Shown here piece after piece: positions 19,440-27,023 of a DNA stretch of 64,000 nucleotides. A program made the translations under genes and the position numbers. The first letter of the stretch is position 1. Every line of letters starts with the position of its first letter. The notes below the pieces were generated by a model. The model saw nothing but the letters and a program-made list of their open reading frames with translations, did not search any database and had not been told where the DNA came from. Origin of the DNA: CAVVSQ01 sp963848825 (GTDB lineage: Bacteria > Planctomycetota > Planctomycetia > Gemmatales > Gemmataceae); assembly GCA_963848825.1 (NCBI GenBank), contig CAWKFA010000015.1:1302001-1366000 (forward strand), written 5' to 3'.

Positions 19440-20696
19440 ATGCCCACATTTCAATTCGAGGCCATGGACACCACCGGCGGCGAGGTCAAGGACCAGCTGG
19501 AGGCCACCAATGAGGAAGAGGCCCAACAAAAGATCCGCCAGATGGGCTATTTCGTCACCAAGCTCAAGGAAATGGCCGTCAAGGGCAAGAAGGACAAGAA
19601 AAAGAAGGGCCAGGTCCAGCGCAAAAAGGGCAAAGTCTTCACCATCGGCGGCGTCAAAACCAAGTCGCTGGTGGCCTTCACCCGCCAGTTCTCCACGCTG
19701 CAAGACGCCGGCCTGCCCGTCCTGCGCAGCCTCAAAATCCTCGAAGGGCAAATGAAGCCCGGCTATCTCAAGAACGCCCTCATCGACGTCGTCGACGATG
19801 TCGAATCCGGCCAAACGCTCAGCGAATCGTTCGGCAAACACCCCAAATGCTTCGATCGCCTCTACGTCAACATGGTCAAGGCGGGCGAGGCCGGCGGCGC
19901 CCTCGAAGTCATTCTCAAACGCCTGGCCGAGTTCAAGGAAAAGGCCCAGCGCCTGGCCGGCCGCGTCAAGGGGGCCATGATCTATCCCCTCGTGGTCGTC
20001 GGCGTGGCCGTGGCCATTCTGTCGTTCATCATGATCTTCATCATTCCGAAGTTCGAAAAGATCTTCGCCGACTTCAAGATGAAGCTGCCCTGGATCACGG
20101 AACTGCTCATCAACGTCTCCAAGTGGTTCGTGAAATATTGGTACCTGCTGCCGCTGTTCCCGGTCGCCATCTGGCTCACGCTCAAACTTTTGCGCATGAA
20201 TAAGACGGGCGCCTTCTGCCTCGACAAGGTCAAGCTCTACATCCCGGTCTCCGGCATGCTCATCGAAAAGACCATCGTCGCCCGCACCATGCGCACGCTC
20301 GGCACGCTCATCAGCTCCGGCGTCCCCATCCTGGAAGCCCTCGGCATCGTTCGCGAAACAGCCATGAATGCCGTTTTCGAAAGGACCTTCCAGAACGTCT
20401 ACGAGTCGATCCGCGAGGGCGAAACCATCGCCCAGCCCATGCGCGAAAGCAAGCTCGTGGACGACATGGTCGTCAACATGATCGACGTCGGCGAGGAAAC
20501 CGGCGACCTCGACACGATGCTCAACAAAATCGCCGACGTCTACGACGAGGAAGTGGACGTCCTCGTCGAAGCCCTCATCAAGCTGCTAGAGCCCATCATG
20601 GTCGTCGTCCTCGGCCTCATCGTCGGCACCATCGTCGTCGCCCTGTTCATGCCGCTCTTGAGCTTGCTCGAAGGCCTTAGCGGGACGAAGAAATAA
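19440..20696 (+). CDS. pilC: type IV pilus / type II secretion inner-membrane platform protein PilC/GspF (418 aa)
   Basis: Polytopic protein on which the ATPases act. Starts ATG at 19440, MPTFQFEAMDTTGGEVKDQLEA, the family register. Two GspF cytoplasmic domains: residues ~85-205 (LVAFTRQFSTLQDAGLPVLRSL, LYVNMVKAGEAGGALEVIL) and ~290-390 (MRTLGTLISSGVPILEAL, MIDVGEETGDLDTML). Membrane helices follow each domain near residues 180-205, 235-255 and 385-410. A Lys-rich insert (KGKKDKKKKGQVQRKKGK, 48-65) is longer than usual. The stop TAA shares its last A with the ATG of the first pseudopilin gene, showing translational coupling. Confidence 0.94.
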   Translation: MPTFQFEAMDTTGGEVKDQLEATNEEEAQQKIRQMGYFVTKLKEMAVKGKKDKKKKGQVQRKKGKVFTIGGVKTKSLVAFTRQFSTLQDAGLPVLRSLKILEGQMKPGYLKNALIDVVDDVESGQTLSESFGKHPKCFDRLYVNMVKAGEAGGALEVILKRLAEFKEKAQRLAGRVKGAMIYPLVVVGVAVAILSFIMIFIIPKFEKIFADFKMKLPWITELLINVSKWFVKYWYLLPLFPVAIWLTLKLLRMNKTGAFCLDKVKLYIPVSGMLIEKTIVARTMRTLGTLISSGVPILEALGIVRETAMNAVFERTFQNVYESIREGETIAQPMRESKLVDDMVVNMIDVGEETGDLDTMLNKIADVYDEEVDVLVEALIKLLEPIMVVVLGLIVGTIVVALFMPLLSLLEGLSGTKK

Positions 20697-21796
20697 TGGA
20701 GAACTTCATGCACAATCCAGCTACCGCACCGCACCCTGTCACGGCCGCCAGCCCGCGCCGCGCCTTCACGCTGGTCGAGCTGTTGGTGGTGATCGCCATC
20801 ATCGGCGTCCTGGCGGGCATCCTGATCGTTGCGGTGTTTCCGCTGCTAAGAAAAGGGCCTGATTTGCAGGATGTTTCGGATATCCAGCAGTTGCAAGCGG
20901 CGGTAAACAATTTCAAGGCGACATATAAAAGTTATCCACCAAGCAAAATTCGCCTGCGTGCCAATGCGGCTGATTATGTGGCTACCGATGCCCTCGACCT
21001 CGAGTCCTTGGGGTATATCAATCAGTTTTGGCCTCGGATGGGTAACTTCACTAACTATTCATGGAACGGAATTAATACTCCTCCCCCGGGCCCCAAAGGC
21101 GGCGTGATACTGGAAGGGGATCAATGTCTCGTGTTCTTCCTGGGCGGCCCGGGTGGAACGCAGGGCTTTTCCCCCGATCCCACCAATCCCTGTGGTCCCG
21201 TCATTCCAGGGGTAAATCAGACCCGTACTTCCTTCTTTCAGTTTCAGCCGGCGCGGCTGGTTGACCCTGTGCCCTGCATAGCAACCTGGCCGCCGGGGCC
21301 GGTGTTTATTGCCGACCAAAGCAACAGATCATGGTGCGCGCCGAGCGGCTTCCCTTCCTACCTCAACAACTGGAAAGACACGGCACGCCCCTATGCTTAT
21401 TTTAGCTCGGGTAAAGGCAAAAATGGCTATAACTCGACTTACAACCAGCAGGGGAGTTTTTCGCATGAAATTCAAGCCCTGGATTACGTGGCGCCTTACT
21501 ACGATTCGGTTACCAAGGATTTGCAAGGACATCTCAGTATCAATTATTTAAATCCGTCCAGTTTTCAGATCATCTCCGCGGGCTTCGACGGCTATTTTAC
21601 CAATCCAACGCCTCCCAATCCGCCGCCCGGTCCGCCGATTGTACCAGCCACACTCCCTTATCCCTTTAGCTCCCCGAATTTACCGCCGCAGCGGTGTCAC
21701 TGGAACCCCGCGGTCATCGGGTTATCGGCTGACACGTCCGCCTATTGGAAAGATAATCGCTCGAACTTTACGCCCAATCAATTACAGACACCCTAG
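20696..21796 (+). CDS. pseudopilin, GspG/PilA-like, with class III signal (366 aa)
   Basis: The prepilin leader RRAFTLVELLVVIAIIGVLAG lies at residues ~22-42; the preceding Ala replaces the usual Gly at the cleavage site, as is common in planctomycetes. A ~20-residue leader ahead of it and an amphipathic helix behind it (DVSDIQQLQAAVNNFKATY) match the pilin fold. The remaining ~290 residues are a large globular domain with many Pro, Gly and Asn and several Cys, much bigger than a classical major pseudopilin. The ATG overlaps the pilC stop. A substrate for a PilD peptidase not found in the window. Confidence 0.85.
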   Translation: MENFMHNPATAPHPVTAASPRRAFTLVELLVVIAIIGVLAGILIVAVFPLLRKGPDLQDVSDIQQLQAAVNNFKATYKSYPPSKIRLRANAADYVATDALDLESLGYINQFWPRMGNFTNYSWNGINTPPPGPKGGVILEGDQCLVFFLGGPGGTQGFSPDPTNPCGPVIPGVNQTRTSFFQFQPARLVDPVPCIATWPPGPVFIADQSNRSWCAPSGFPSYLNNWKDTARPYAYFSSGKGKNGYNSTYNQQGSFSHEIQALDYVAPYYDSVTKDLQGHLSINYLNPSSFQIISAGFDGYFTNPTPPNPPPGPPIVPATLPYPFSSPNLPPQRCHWNPAVIGLSADTSAYWKDNRSNFTPNQLQTP

Positions 21797-21808
21797 TGAG
21801 AAGTTGAC

Positions 21809-22939
21809 ATGCCGCTCCATTGGAAACCGAAGCACGCGCGAGTTGGCTTCACGCTCATCGAAATCCTGGTAGTGATCGCCATCATTGGCGTCCTGGCGTC
21901 GCTCGTGGCCTATGGTGTTACCCGGGTGATCGTCAGCCAGCGCCTGTCCAACACCCGAGGCGTCATTGCCGCTGTCGACAAGACGCTCAAACAACATTGG
22001 GCATTTGTGATCCAGGAAGCCAGCAAGGAGACAGGGCTGTCAGGTCCGTTCGCCGCCATCGACAACGTTTTTGGCCCCGACCTGACGGGAACCGGCGAGC
22101 GCAACCGGATCATCTGGATCAAAATGCGCCTCATGGAAGCATTTCCGGAGACCTATGGCGAAATATTAAATCCGTTCCCTTATAACTTTCCAACGGCAAA
22201 CAACCCGATTATTCCTCCCGCTCTGCGCAAGTACAACGGCACCTACCGCGATGCCCTGGGACACGCTCTCGGAGGGGCACGCAAGTTCGATAACTTCGCC
22301 AAGGACCCTAACCTGGGCCCGCCCGGCGTCACCGAGTCCTCGGCCTGTCTCTTCATGGCGCTGTCCGTCTCGCGCAATGGCACGGCGCTGACCGTTGATT
22401 CCATAGGTGCCTCCAACATCGCCGATAGCCCCAACCGTGCGCTGGGTGATGCCGGCGACGGACTCAAGGAGATCGTGGACGGCTGGGGCAACCCGCTATC
22501 GTTTTTCCGTTTCCCCACCCACTGCGACAAGCTGCAGCAGACGAATCCGGCCGCCTGGAACCCGGCTGCGCCGGTTTACGCGGACCCGGTCGATCCGGGC
22601 GGTGTGCTGTTCAACTGGAAAGGACCTGGGCGCGCCAACTTCAGAAAGTACGTGCACACGATCGCCTATACCGGTAGTAATGGCAACAAAAACGCCGCCT
22701 GTTATGTCATACCCACAATCGTATCCTGGGGCCCGACCGGAGACATCAACGCCGCCGGCTTTCCGCCCACCGCTGTGCCGACGCTATCGCCCATCGACAA
22801 CAAACCTTATGTCGGCCGGCAACTCCCCTGGTACAGCCTGGGTTTGGATAGAAACATAGCCAACTACATGGGTATTGCCGCTGATCCGGGCAGTGCGCAC
22901 GAAGAAGCCGACAACGTTTATAGTTTCGCGATTCAGTAA
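21809..22939 (+). CDS. pseudopilin, GspG/GspH-like (376 aa)
   Basis: Begins MPLHWKPKHARVGFTLIEILVVIAIIGVL: a 13-residue basic leader, Gly at -1, Phe+1 and Glu+5, the textbook class III signal. The helix continues VTRVIVSQRLSNTRGVIAAVDKTLKQH. The globular part (~310 residues) has GLKEIVDGWGNPLSFFRFP, a segment typical of planctomycete type II-like pseudopilins that carry the 'DGWGNP' motif of GspG. 12 bp after the preceding pseudopilin, same operon. Function: part of the pseudopilus or of a pilus tip; not resolvable further. Confidence 0.87.
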   Translation: MPLHWKPKHARVGFTLIEILVVIAIIGVLASLVAYGVTRVIVSQRLSNTRGVIAAVDKTLKQHWAFVIQEASKETGLSGPFAAIDNVFGPDLTGTGERNRIIWIKMRLMEAFPETYGEILNPFPYNFPTANNPIIPPALRKYNGTYRDALGHALGGARKFDNFAKDPNLGPPGVTESSACLFMALSVSRNGTALTVDSIGASNIADSPNRALGDAGDGLKEIVDGWGNPLSFFRFPTHCDKLQQTNPAAWNPAAPVYADPVDPGGVLFNWKGPGRANFRKYVHTIAYTGSNGNKNAACYVIPTIVSWGPTGDINAAGFPPTAVPTLSPIDNKPYVGRQLPWYSLGLDRNIANYMGIAADPGSAHEEADNVYSFAIQ

Positions 22940-22950
22940 GTGCGTTTGGA

Positions 22951-23053
22951 GAAAAAGGGGTCAGGCCCCTTGAAGCGAACCTTCTGCAAGGCTGAATCTC
23001 CAATGTTTTTGCGATGGCCAAGGGGTCCTGTCCCCTTTTTCAACGGGCTGTTA
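22951..23053. repeat. REP-type element, apparent chimera of two subfamilies
   Basis: The right 73 nt (22981-23053) are identical to 16587-16659, including AGGGGTCCTGTCCCC and CAACGGGCTGTTA. The left 30 nt instead carry GGGGTCAGGCCCCTTGAAG, the sequence found in the elements at 26786 and 26887. The two halves no longer pair well. Lies between two pseudopilin genes; the downstream ATG (23057) begins 4 nt after it. Confidence 0.88.
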
Positions 23054-23056
23054 ACC

Positions 23057-24001
23057 ATGAAAAACAAAAACCGGAGTGCCTTTACCCTGATTGAACTGTT
23101 GGTGGTCATCGCCTTGATTATGATCCTGGCGGGGCTGGCGGCCGCCTTTCTTCCCACCCTGGGGAATAATGCCCGGGCCGCGACCGGCGCCACGATGCTG
23201 CAGCAATGGCTCCTCACCGCGCAACAAAAAGCTTTGCGCGACCGCGTGCCGTGCGGAGTTCGCCTGCTCAATCCCTATGTCGATCTCCAAACACTTATCG
23301 ACCCCAACAGCGGGAAGCCGGTGCCGATAAATTATCCGTTTCAGGTCCGGCAATGCCAGTACATCGAACAACCCGATGACTTTCCCTCGTCGGTGCCTCT
23401 CGGGCCCACCTCAGGCACAGCCGGTACACTTTTCATGTCCAACATCAATTTCATGAATCAAGTCACGCTGCAGATGAATGTCGCCAATCGACAAATTGCG
23501 GCCGGCGACTACCTGGAAGTTTTTGGCGGCGGTCCAATGCGGACGATCACGTCCGTAACAGGCGGCGTAACTACGACCCTCGTGCTGAATAGCCCGATGA
23601 CCACGTTTATTCCCAAGACCTCGCCGACGAGCCAGTATCGGATCGTGCGGCTGCCGAGGGTGACCGGCGACGACGTTTTGCAATTGCCCGACTCCGTGAT
23701 CATCGATTTGAAAACAAATACCGATTATAAAAACTCGCTCAACAGCCTTAACCCCAGTGGAACCAGCAACGTCGATATTCTTTTTTCCCCGTCTGGGTCT
23801 ATTCTGGCCCCGAGTTTTCCTTACGAGCGAATCAACCTCTGGGTGCGTTTGTACGAACCTTCGCAATCCACGGGCATCAACCCGGACCTGGCCGTCGCCG
23901 CGCTGAGTGAGCAAACCATTGTTTCCATCAACGTCCGCTCGGGTCAGACGGCTGCCTTCCCGGCGGCCGTGGGAGCGAACCCGTACCAGTTCATCAGATA
24001 A
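23057..24001 (+). CDS. pseudopilin, GspH/FimT-like (314 aa)
   Basis: I place the start at ATG 23057: MKNKNRSAFTLIELLVVIALIMILAG is a short basic leader plus the class III signal (Ala -1, Phe+1, Glu+5). The frame is open upstream to 22940, but that extension (KKGSGPLKRTFCKAES...) is translated REP sequence. Helix then TMLQQWLLTAQQKALRDRVPCGVRLL, the GspH-like hallmark in which a short strand follows the helix. About 250 residues of beta-rich C-terminus. Ends at 24001; the next gene's leader begins 69 bp on. Minor pseudopilin by inference. Confidence 0.85.
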   Translation: MKNKNRSAFTLIELLVVIALIMILAGLAAAFLPTLGNNARAATGATMLQQWLLTAQQKALRDRVPCGVRLLNPYVDLQTLIDPNSGKPVPINYPFQVRQCQYIEQPDDFPSSVPLGPTSGTAGTLFMSNINFMNQVTLQMNVANRQIAAGDYLEVFGGGPMRTITSVTGGVTTTLVLNSPMTTFIPKTSPTSQYRIVRLPRVTGDDVLQLPDSVIIDLKTNTDYKNSLNSLNPSGTSNVDILFSPSGSILAPSFPYERINLWVRLYEPSQSTGINPDLAVAALSEQTIVSINVRSGQTAAFPAAVGANPYQFIR

Positions 24002-24070
24002 ATGGCCGACGTTTTCGGCCGCGACAGATTAGGGATATCACGTCGCCGCCTCCCAGGATCGAGTTATTTC

Positions 24071-25276
24071 ATGAAACAGCGTCCGGGTGTATCTTTGGTC
24101 GAAGTGCTGGTGGCCATCTTCGTGATGGCGATCGGACTGATCGCGCTCTTGACCCTGTTCCCGTTCGGCGCCTTGCGCATGGCGCAGGCGATTCAAGACG
24201 ATGCTTGCAGCAAAGCCGCCGCCAACGCCAGTGCCATCGCCACCATATGGGACATCCGCAATGATTTTCTGGTAAGTCATCCACGCTGGGCTGGAAACAC
24301 TTGGCCGCTGCCTACCATATCCGCGACCAACGGAGCTTTGTGGGAGCTGAATTCAAGTTCGGCGAGGGTGGTTGCCGACGTTTTCCAGGACACCAATCTT
24401 ATCCTAAATGACCGTACGCAAGTAGCCGGCGTACCCAACGGAAGACTGCCTGGCGGGCTGTATGCCGCCGACCCCAATGGTCCCAGTTATCCGGTTTATG
24501 TCGATCCCATCGGCTGGCTCAATGCGCCGCCGGGCGCCGTGACACAGAGGTTTCTTGGGCAAGGTCTGGGGTCGACCTTGTCGCGCGGCTTGATCGCCCG
24601 TTCCACCGTAAGCTTCATTCCAGATAAAAAGGTGGCCCCCCAAAATGTTAGTGGTTGGGGCCCAGACCCACTAACCCTGGCGTATCGATGGTTCACGTTG
24701 CAGGATGATTTGATCTTTAGCGCGGATGAATCGACGGACGGCGGTACACCATTCAACCTCGACCCCAATCCTGGTGCCGGCAAACCCGCGATCATCCGCC
24801 GAGATATACGTTATTCCTGGGCCTATCTCGTTCAAAGACCGCGTTCAGCCGATCCTTCCATAGTTACCTGCTCCGTAGTAGTCTACAACAAACGGCCGTT
24901 AGCCTTGACTGGGGGCTTGGCCCTTGCGGAAGCCACCTATGGCGCGACCTTTGATCTCACGAAGAATACCATCTCGATAGATTGGGGTGCCCTCGGCAAT
25001 CCCAAGGTCCCTCCAAGTGTCCGGCCCGGCGACTGGCTGCTCGATTGTAGTTACGTGCCCAGCATCGTGAAGGGTGTCAACTACGGCAGCGCCCATGGCA
25101 ACTTTTACCGCGTCGTGGGGGTGACGGAGTCGCCTGGCCAGCCCACGAAATTCGAATACGAGGTGCAGCAGCGCATTCGCAACTTCCCCGCCGGGGGCGT
25201 AGCCAACGGCACGGTGATAATCCTTGAAGGGGTCGCCGACGTGTATGAGCGGCACCTCGACCGGAAACCCAATTAA
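24071..25276 (+). CDS. pseudopilin, PilV/GspI-like (401 aa)
   Basis: ATG at 24071 gives MKQRPGVSLVEVLVAIFVMAIGLIALLTLFPFGALRMAQA. The 6-residue leader, Gly-1 and SLVEVLVAIFVMAIGL are characteristic of PilV/GspI minor pilins (V-E-V-L-V-A). An in-frame ATG at 24002 would add 23 residues without leader character, so the shorter start is preferred. The helix is followed by DACSKAAANASAIATIWDIRND and a ~330-residue domain with conserved-looking DIRYSWAYLVQRP and VVVYNKRP. Continues the pseudopilin operon. Confidence 0.85.
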   Translation: MKQRPGVSLVEVLVAIFVMAIGLIALLTLFPFGALRMAQAIQDDACSKAAANASAIATIWDIRNDFLVSHPRWAGNTWPLPTISATNGALWELNSSSARVVADVFQDTNLILNDRTQVAGVPNGRLPGGLYAADPNGPSYPVYVDPIGWLNAPPGAVTQRFLGQGLGSTLSRGLIARSTVSFIPDKKVAPQNVSGWGPDPLTLAYRWFTLQDDLIFSADESTDGGTPFNLDPNPGAGKPAIIRRDIRYSWAYLVQRPRSADPSIVTCSVVVYNKRPLALTGGLALAEATYGATFDLTKNTISIDWGALGNPKVPPSVRPGDWLLDCSYVPSIVKGVNYGSAHGNFYRVVGVTESPGQPTKFEYEVQQRIRNFPAGGVANGTVIILEGVADVYERHLDRKPN

Positions 25277-25299
25277 CTTGCCCGCGTGGAGTTTCCATT

Positions 25300-26775
25300 A
25301 TGCTTAGCAACGCGTTGAAAAAGGGGTCGGGTACCTTTTCGGGCCTTGGCGCCAAAGTTTTTGCAGACCGAAAAGGTTCCCGAGTCCTTTTTCATCAAGG
25401 CTTTACCCTCGTCGAAATGCTGGTCGCCATGGCGCTCACTGTTTTTGTCATGGTGATCCTGTCGGAGTGCTTCGTCCAGGGCCTGGAAACCTTCAGCGGA
25501 CTGAAGTCGATTGGCGACTTGCAGGAGCAGTTGCGCACCGCCACCACGGTGCTGCGCGCGGACCTGAGTGCGGACCACTTTGAGGGGAGACGCCGACTCA
25601 GCGATCCAGCGAATTCTTTCATCGATCCAGCGAATACCGGCAAGATCAGAGAAGGTTTTTTCGTTGTCGGCCAGGGCTATCCCCCCAAGAACAATCCGCT
25701 TAATAATCCCTCGTTGTCCACCATTTTCCCGACAGGCACCAATCTGGCCGTGGGTAATATCCCGTCCAATCCGAATCAGCCATCGGGCTATTATGAAGGG
25801 GCGGACCCAAAAGATACACCCCCTTTGAGTAAGCCCGTGCAGCCCATCAACAATATTTACTCGATGAGGGCAATTGATCACTGGCTGCATTTCTCGGTGA
25901 AATTGCGTGGCAATGCCCGTGAGAAGGTTTTCACCGCGTCCGGCCCTGGTAACGTCGCCACCAGTTATCTTCAGCAAAACAATCCACAACTCGGCGGCGA
26001 CGCGGTTTTTCTCACCAGCAATCAAGCCGTGAACAGCCCCTGGGCGGAAATCGCTTACTTTCTCTTGCCCACGGGTACGACTCTCAGTCCCAGCGTACCC
26101 GGCGGGCCCGGCATTCCCCTCTTTGCGCTTTACCGCTGCCAGTACCTCGTTCTCCCGGAAACCGCGGACGCCAACAACCCGCCCGGCCTGGCCCTCGTGC
26201 CCGATCCGGCCAATCCAAATAACAACTGCGCGCCTTACGGGAATTTCTCTGGCAATCCGGCCGGGGCCAAGATGCAGTTTTATAGTCCAAACGACCTGGC
26301 GAATGGCTACACCACGCGAGCCTTCAATCCTTATGCTTACTTCAGCGACCCCAGCAGTCCCTTTCGAAGCAATATACCCCCGCGCGGCTTTGTGCAGAGC
26401 GGCGCTTCGGTGCTGCTGGGCAACGTCATTTCTTTTCAAGTCCAGGTTTTTAAGTCGCCGCACTCGATGGTAACGCGCGGTCCCGCCAATGCTCCCCTGA
26501 TATACGCCAACCCCAGTTTTCCGGATTTTGAAGATGTCAATTTATCGGTCGGGGGCGTCTACATCCCCTTCGATACCGCGAATTATGTCAAGGGGCCGCC
26601 GCTGCCGGCACCCTATTTCGGGTCAGCGCTGCAGCCACCGGTACCGGTAATTACGCCGCCATCGCAATCCGTGCCGGCAGCTCCATTTTCCATACAGGCG
26701 TTGCGTATCGTCCTGCGGATCTGGGACACGAAAACGCACGTGACACGCCAGGTAACAATAATTCAGGACATGTGA
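25300..26775 (+). CDS. pseudopilin, PilW/GspJ-like, whose leader is encoded by an inserted REP element (491 aa)
   Basis: ATG at 25300 with GGAG at 25288-25291. The class III signal QGFTLVEMLVAMALTVFVMVILSE begins only at residue ~33. The ~30 residues before it (ALKKGSGTFSG...DRKGSRVLFHQ) are the in-frame translation of a REP-type hairpin, so the prepilin leader is about 33 residues long instead of 5-15. Helix then GDLQEQLRTATTVLRADLSADHFEG, a GspJ/PilW feature. The C-terminal portion ends LRIVLRIWDTKTHVTRQVTIIQDM, which also fits GspJ-like pilins. Whether the long leader still allows efficient processing cannot be told from sequence. Confidence 0.83.
   Translation: MLSNALKKGSGTFSGLGAKVFADRKGSRVLFHQGFTLVEMLVAMALTVFVMVILSECFVQGLETFSGLKSIGDLQEQLRTATTVLRADLSADHFEGRRRLSDPANSFIDPANTGKIREGFFVVGQGYPPKNNPLNNPSLSTIFPTGTNLAVGNIPSNPNQPSGYYEGADPKDTPPLSKPVQPINNIYSMRAIDHWLHFSVKLRGNAREKVFTASGPGNVATSYLQQNNPQLGGDAVFLTSNQAVNSPWAEIAYFLLPTGTTLSPSVPGGPGIPLFALYRCQYLVLPETADANNPPGLALVPDPANPNNNCAPYGNFSGNPAGAKMQFYSPNDLANGYTTRAFNPYAYFSDPSSPFRSNIPPRGFVQSGASVLLGNVISFQVQVFKSPHSMVTRGPANAPLIYANPSFPDFEDVNLSVGGVYIPFDTANYVKGPPLPAPYFGSALQPPVPVITPPSQSVPAAPFSIQALRIVLRIWDTKTHVTRQVTIIQDM
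25311..25399. repeat. REP-type element inside the 5' coding region of a pseudopilin gene
   Basis: Arms GTTGAAAAAGGGGTCGGG-TACCTTTTCGG and CCGAAAAGG-TTCCCGAGTCCTTTTTCA form an imperfect hairpin with a ~25-nt loop. It is a diverged member of the family at 16561. It supplies 30 in-frame codons of the gene starting at 25300. Confidence 0.75.
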
Positions 26776-26785
26776 TTGGCTTAGC

Positions 26786-26883
26786 AGCCCGTTGGAAAAA
26801 AAGGGGTCAGACCCCTTGAAGCGAACAGGTTTTCAACGCTTTTGCAGCGTATTGAGGGGGTCTGACCCCTTTTTCAACGGGCT
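26786..26883. repeat. REP-type hairpin element (AGCCCGTTG-ended)
   Basis: Left arm AGCCCGTTGGAAAAAAAGG-GGTCAGACCCC, right arm GGGGTCTGACCCC-TTTTTCAACGGGCT, with a loop holding TTGAAGCGAACAGGTTTTC. The left arm has two extra A/G bases relative to the right. Separated by 3 bp from a second element at 26887. Lies just after the PilW-like gene. Confidence 0.9.
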
Positions 26884-26886
26884 GTT

Positions 26887-26988
26887 AGAGCGTTCGGAAA
26901 AAAAGGGGTCAGACCCCTTGAAGCGAACAGATTTTCAACGCTTTTGCAGGGTATTGAGGGGGTCTGACCCCTTTTTTTCGAACGCTCT
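26887..26988. repeat. REP-type hairpin element (AGAGCGTTCG-ended)
   Basis: Arms AGAGCGTTCGG-A-run-GGGGTCAGACCCC and GGGGTCTGACCCC-T-run-CGAACGCTCT, with a loop nearly identical to that of the element at 26786. A head-to-tail neighbour with different outer ends. It ends 36 bp before the next gene's ATG. Confidence 0.9.
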
Positions 26989-27023
26989 TAGGGCGTTTAT
27001 GTTCCTCGCACCGGGAGATTGTC

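Noticed and set aside
22940..23056. Upstream start for the GspH-like pseudopilin
   Set aside because: The extension is translated REP element and would put 40 residues before the prepilin signal; ATG 23057 gives a normal leader.
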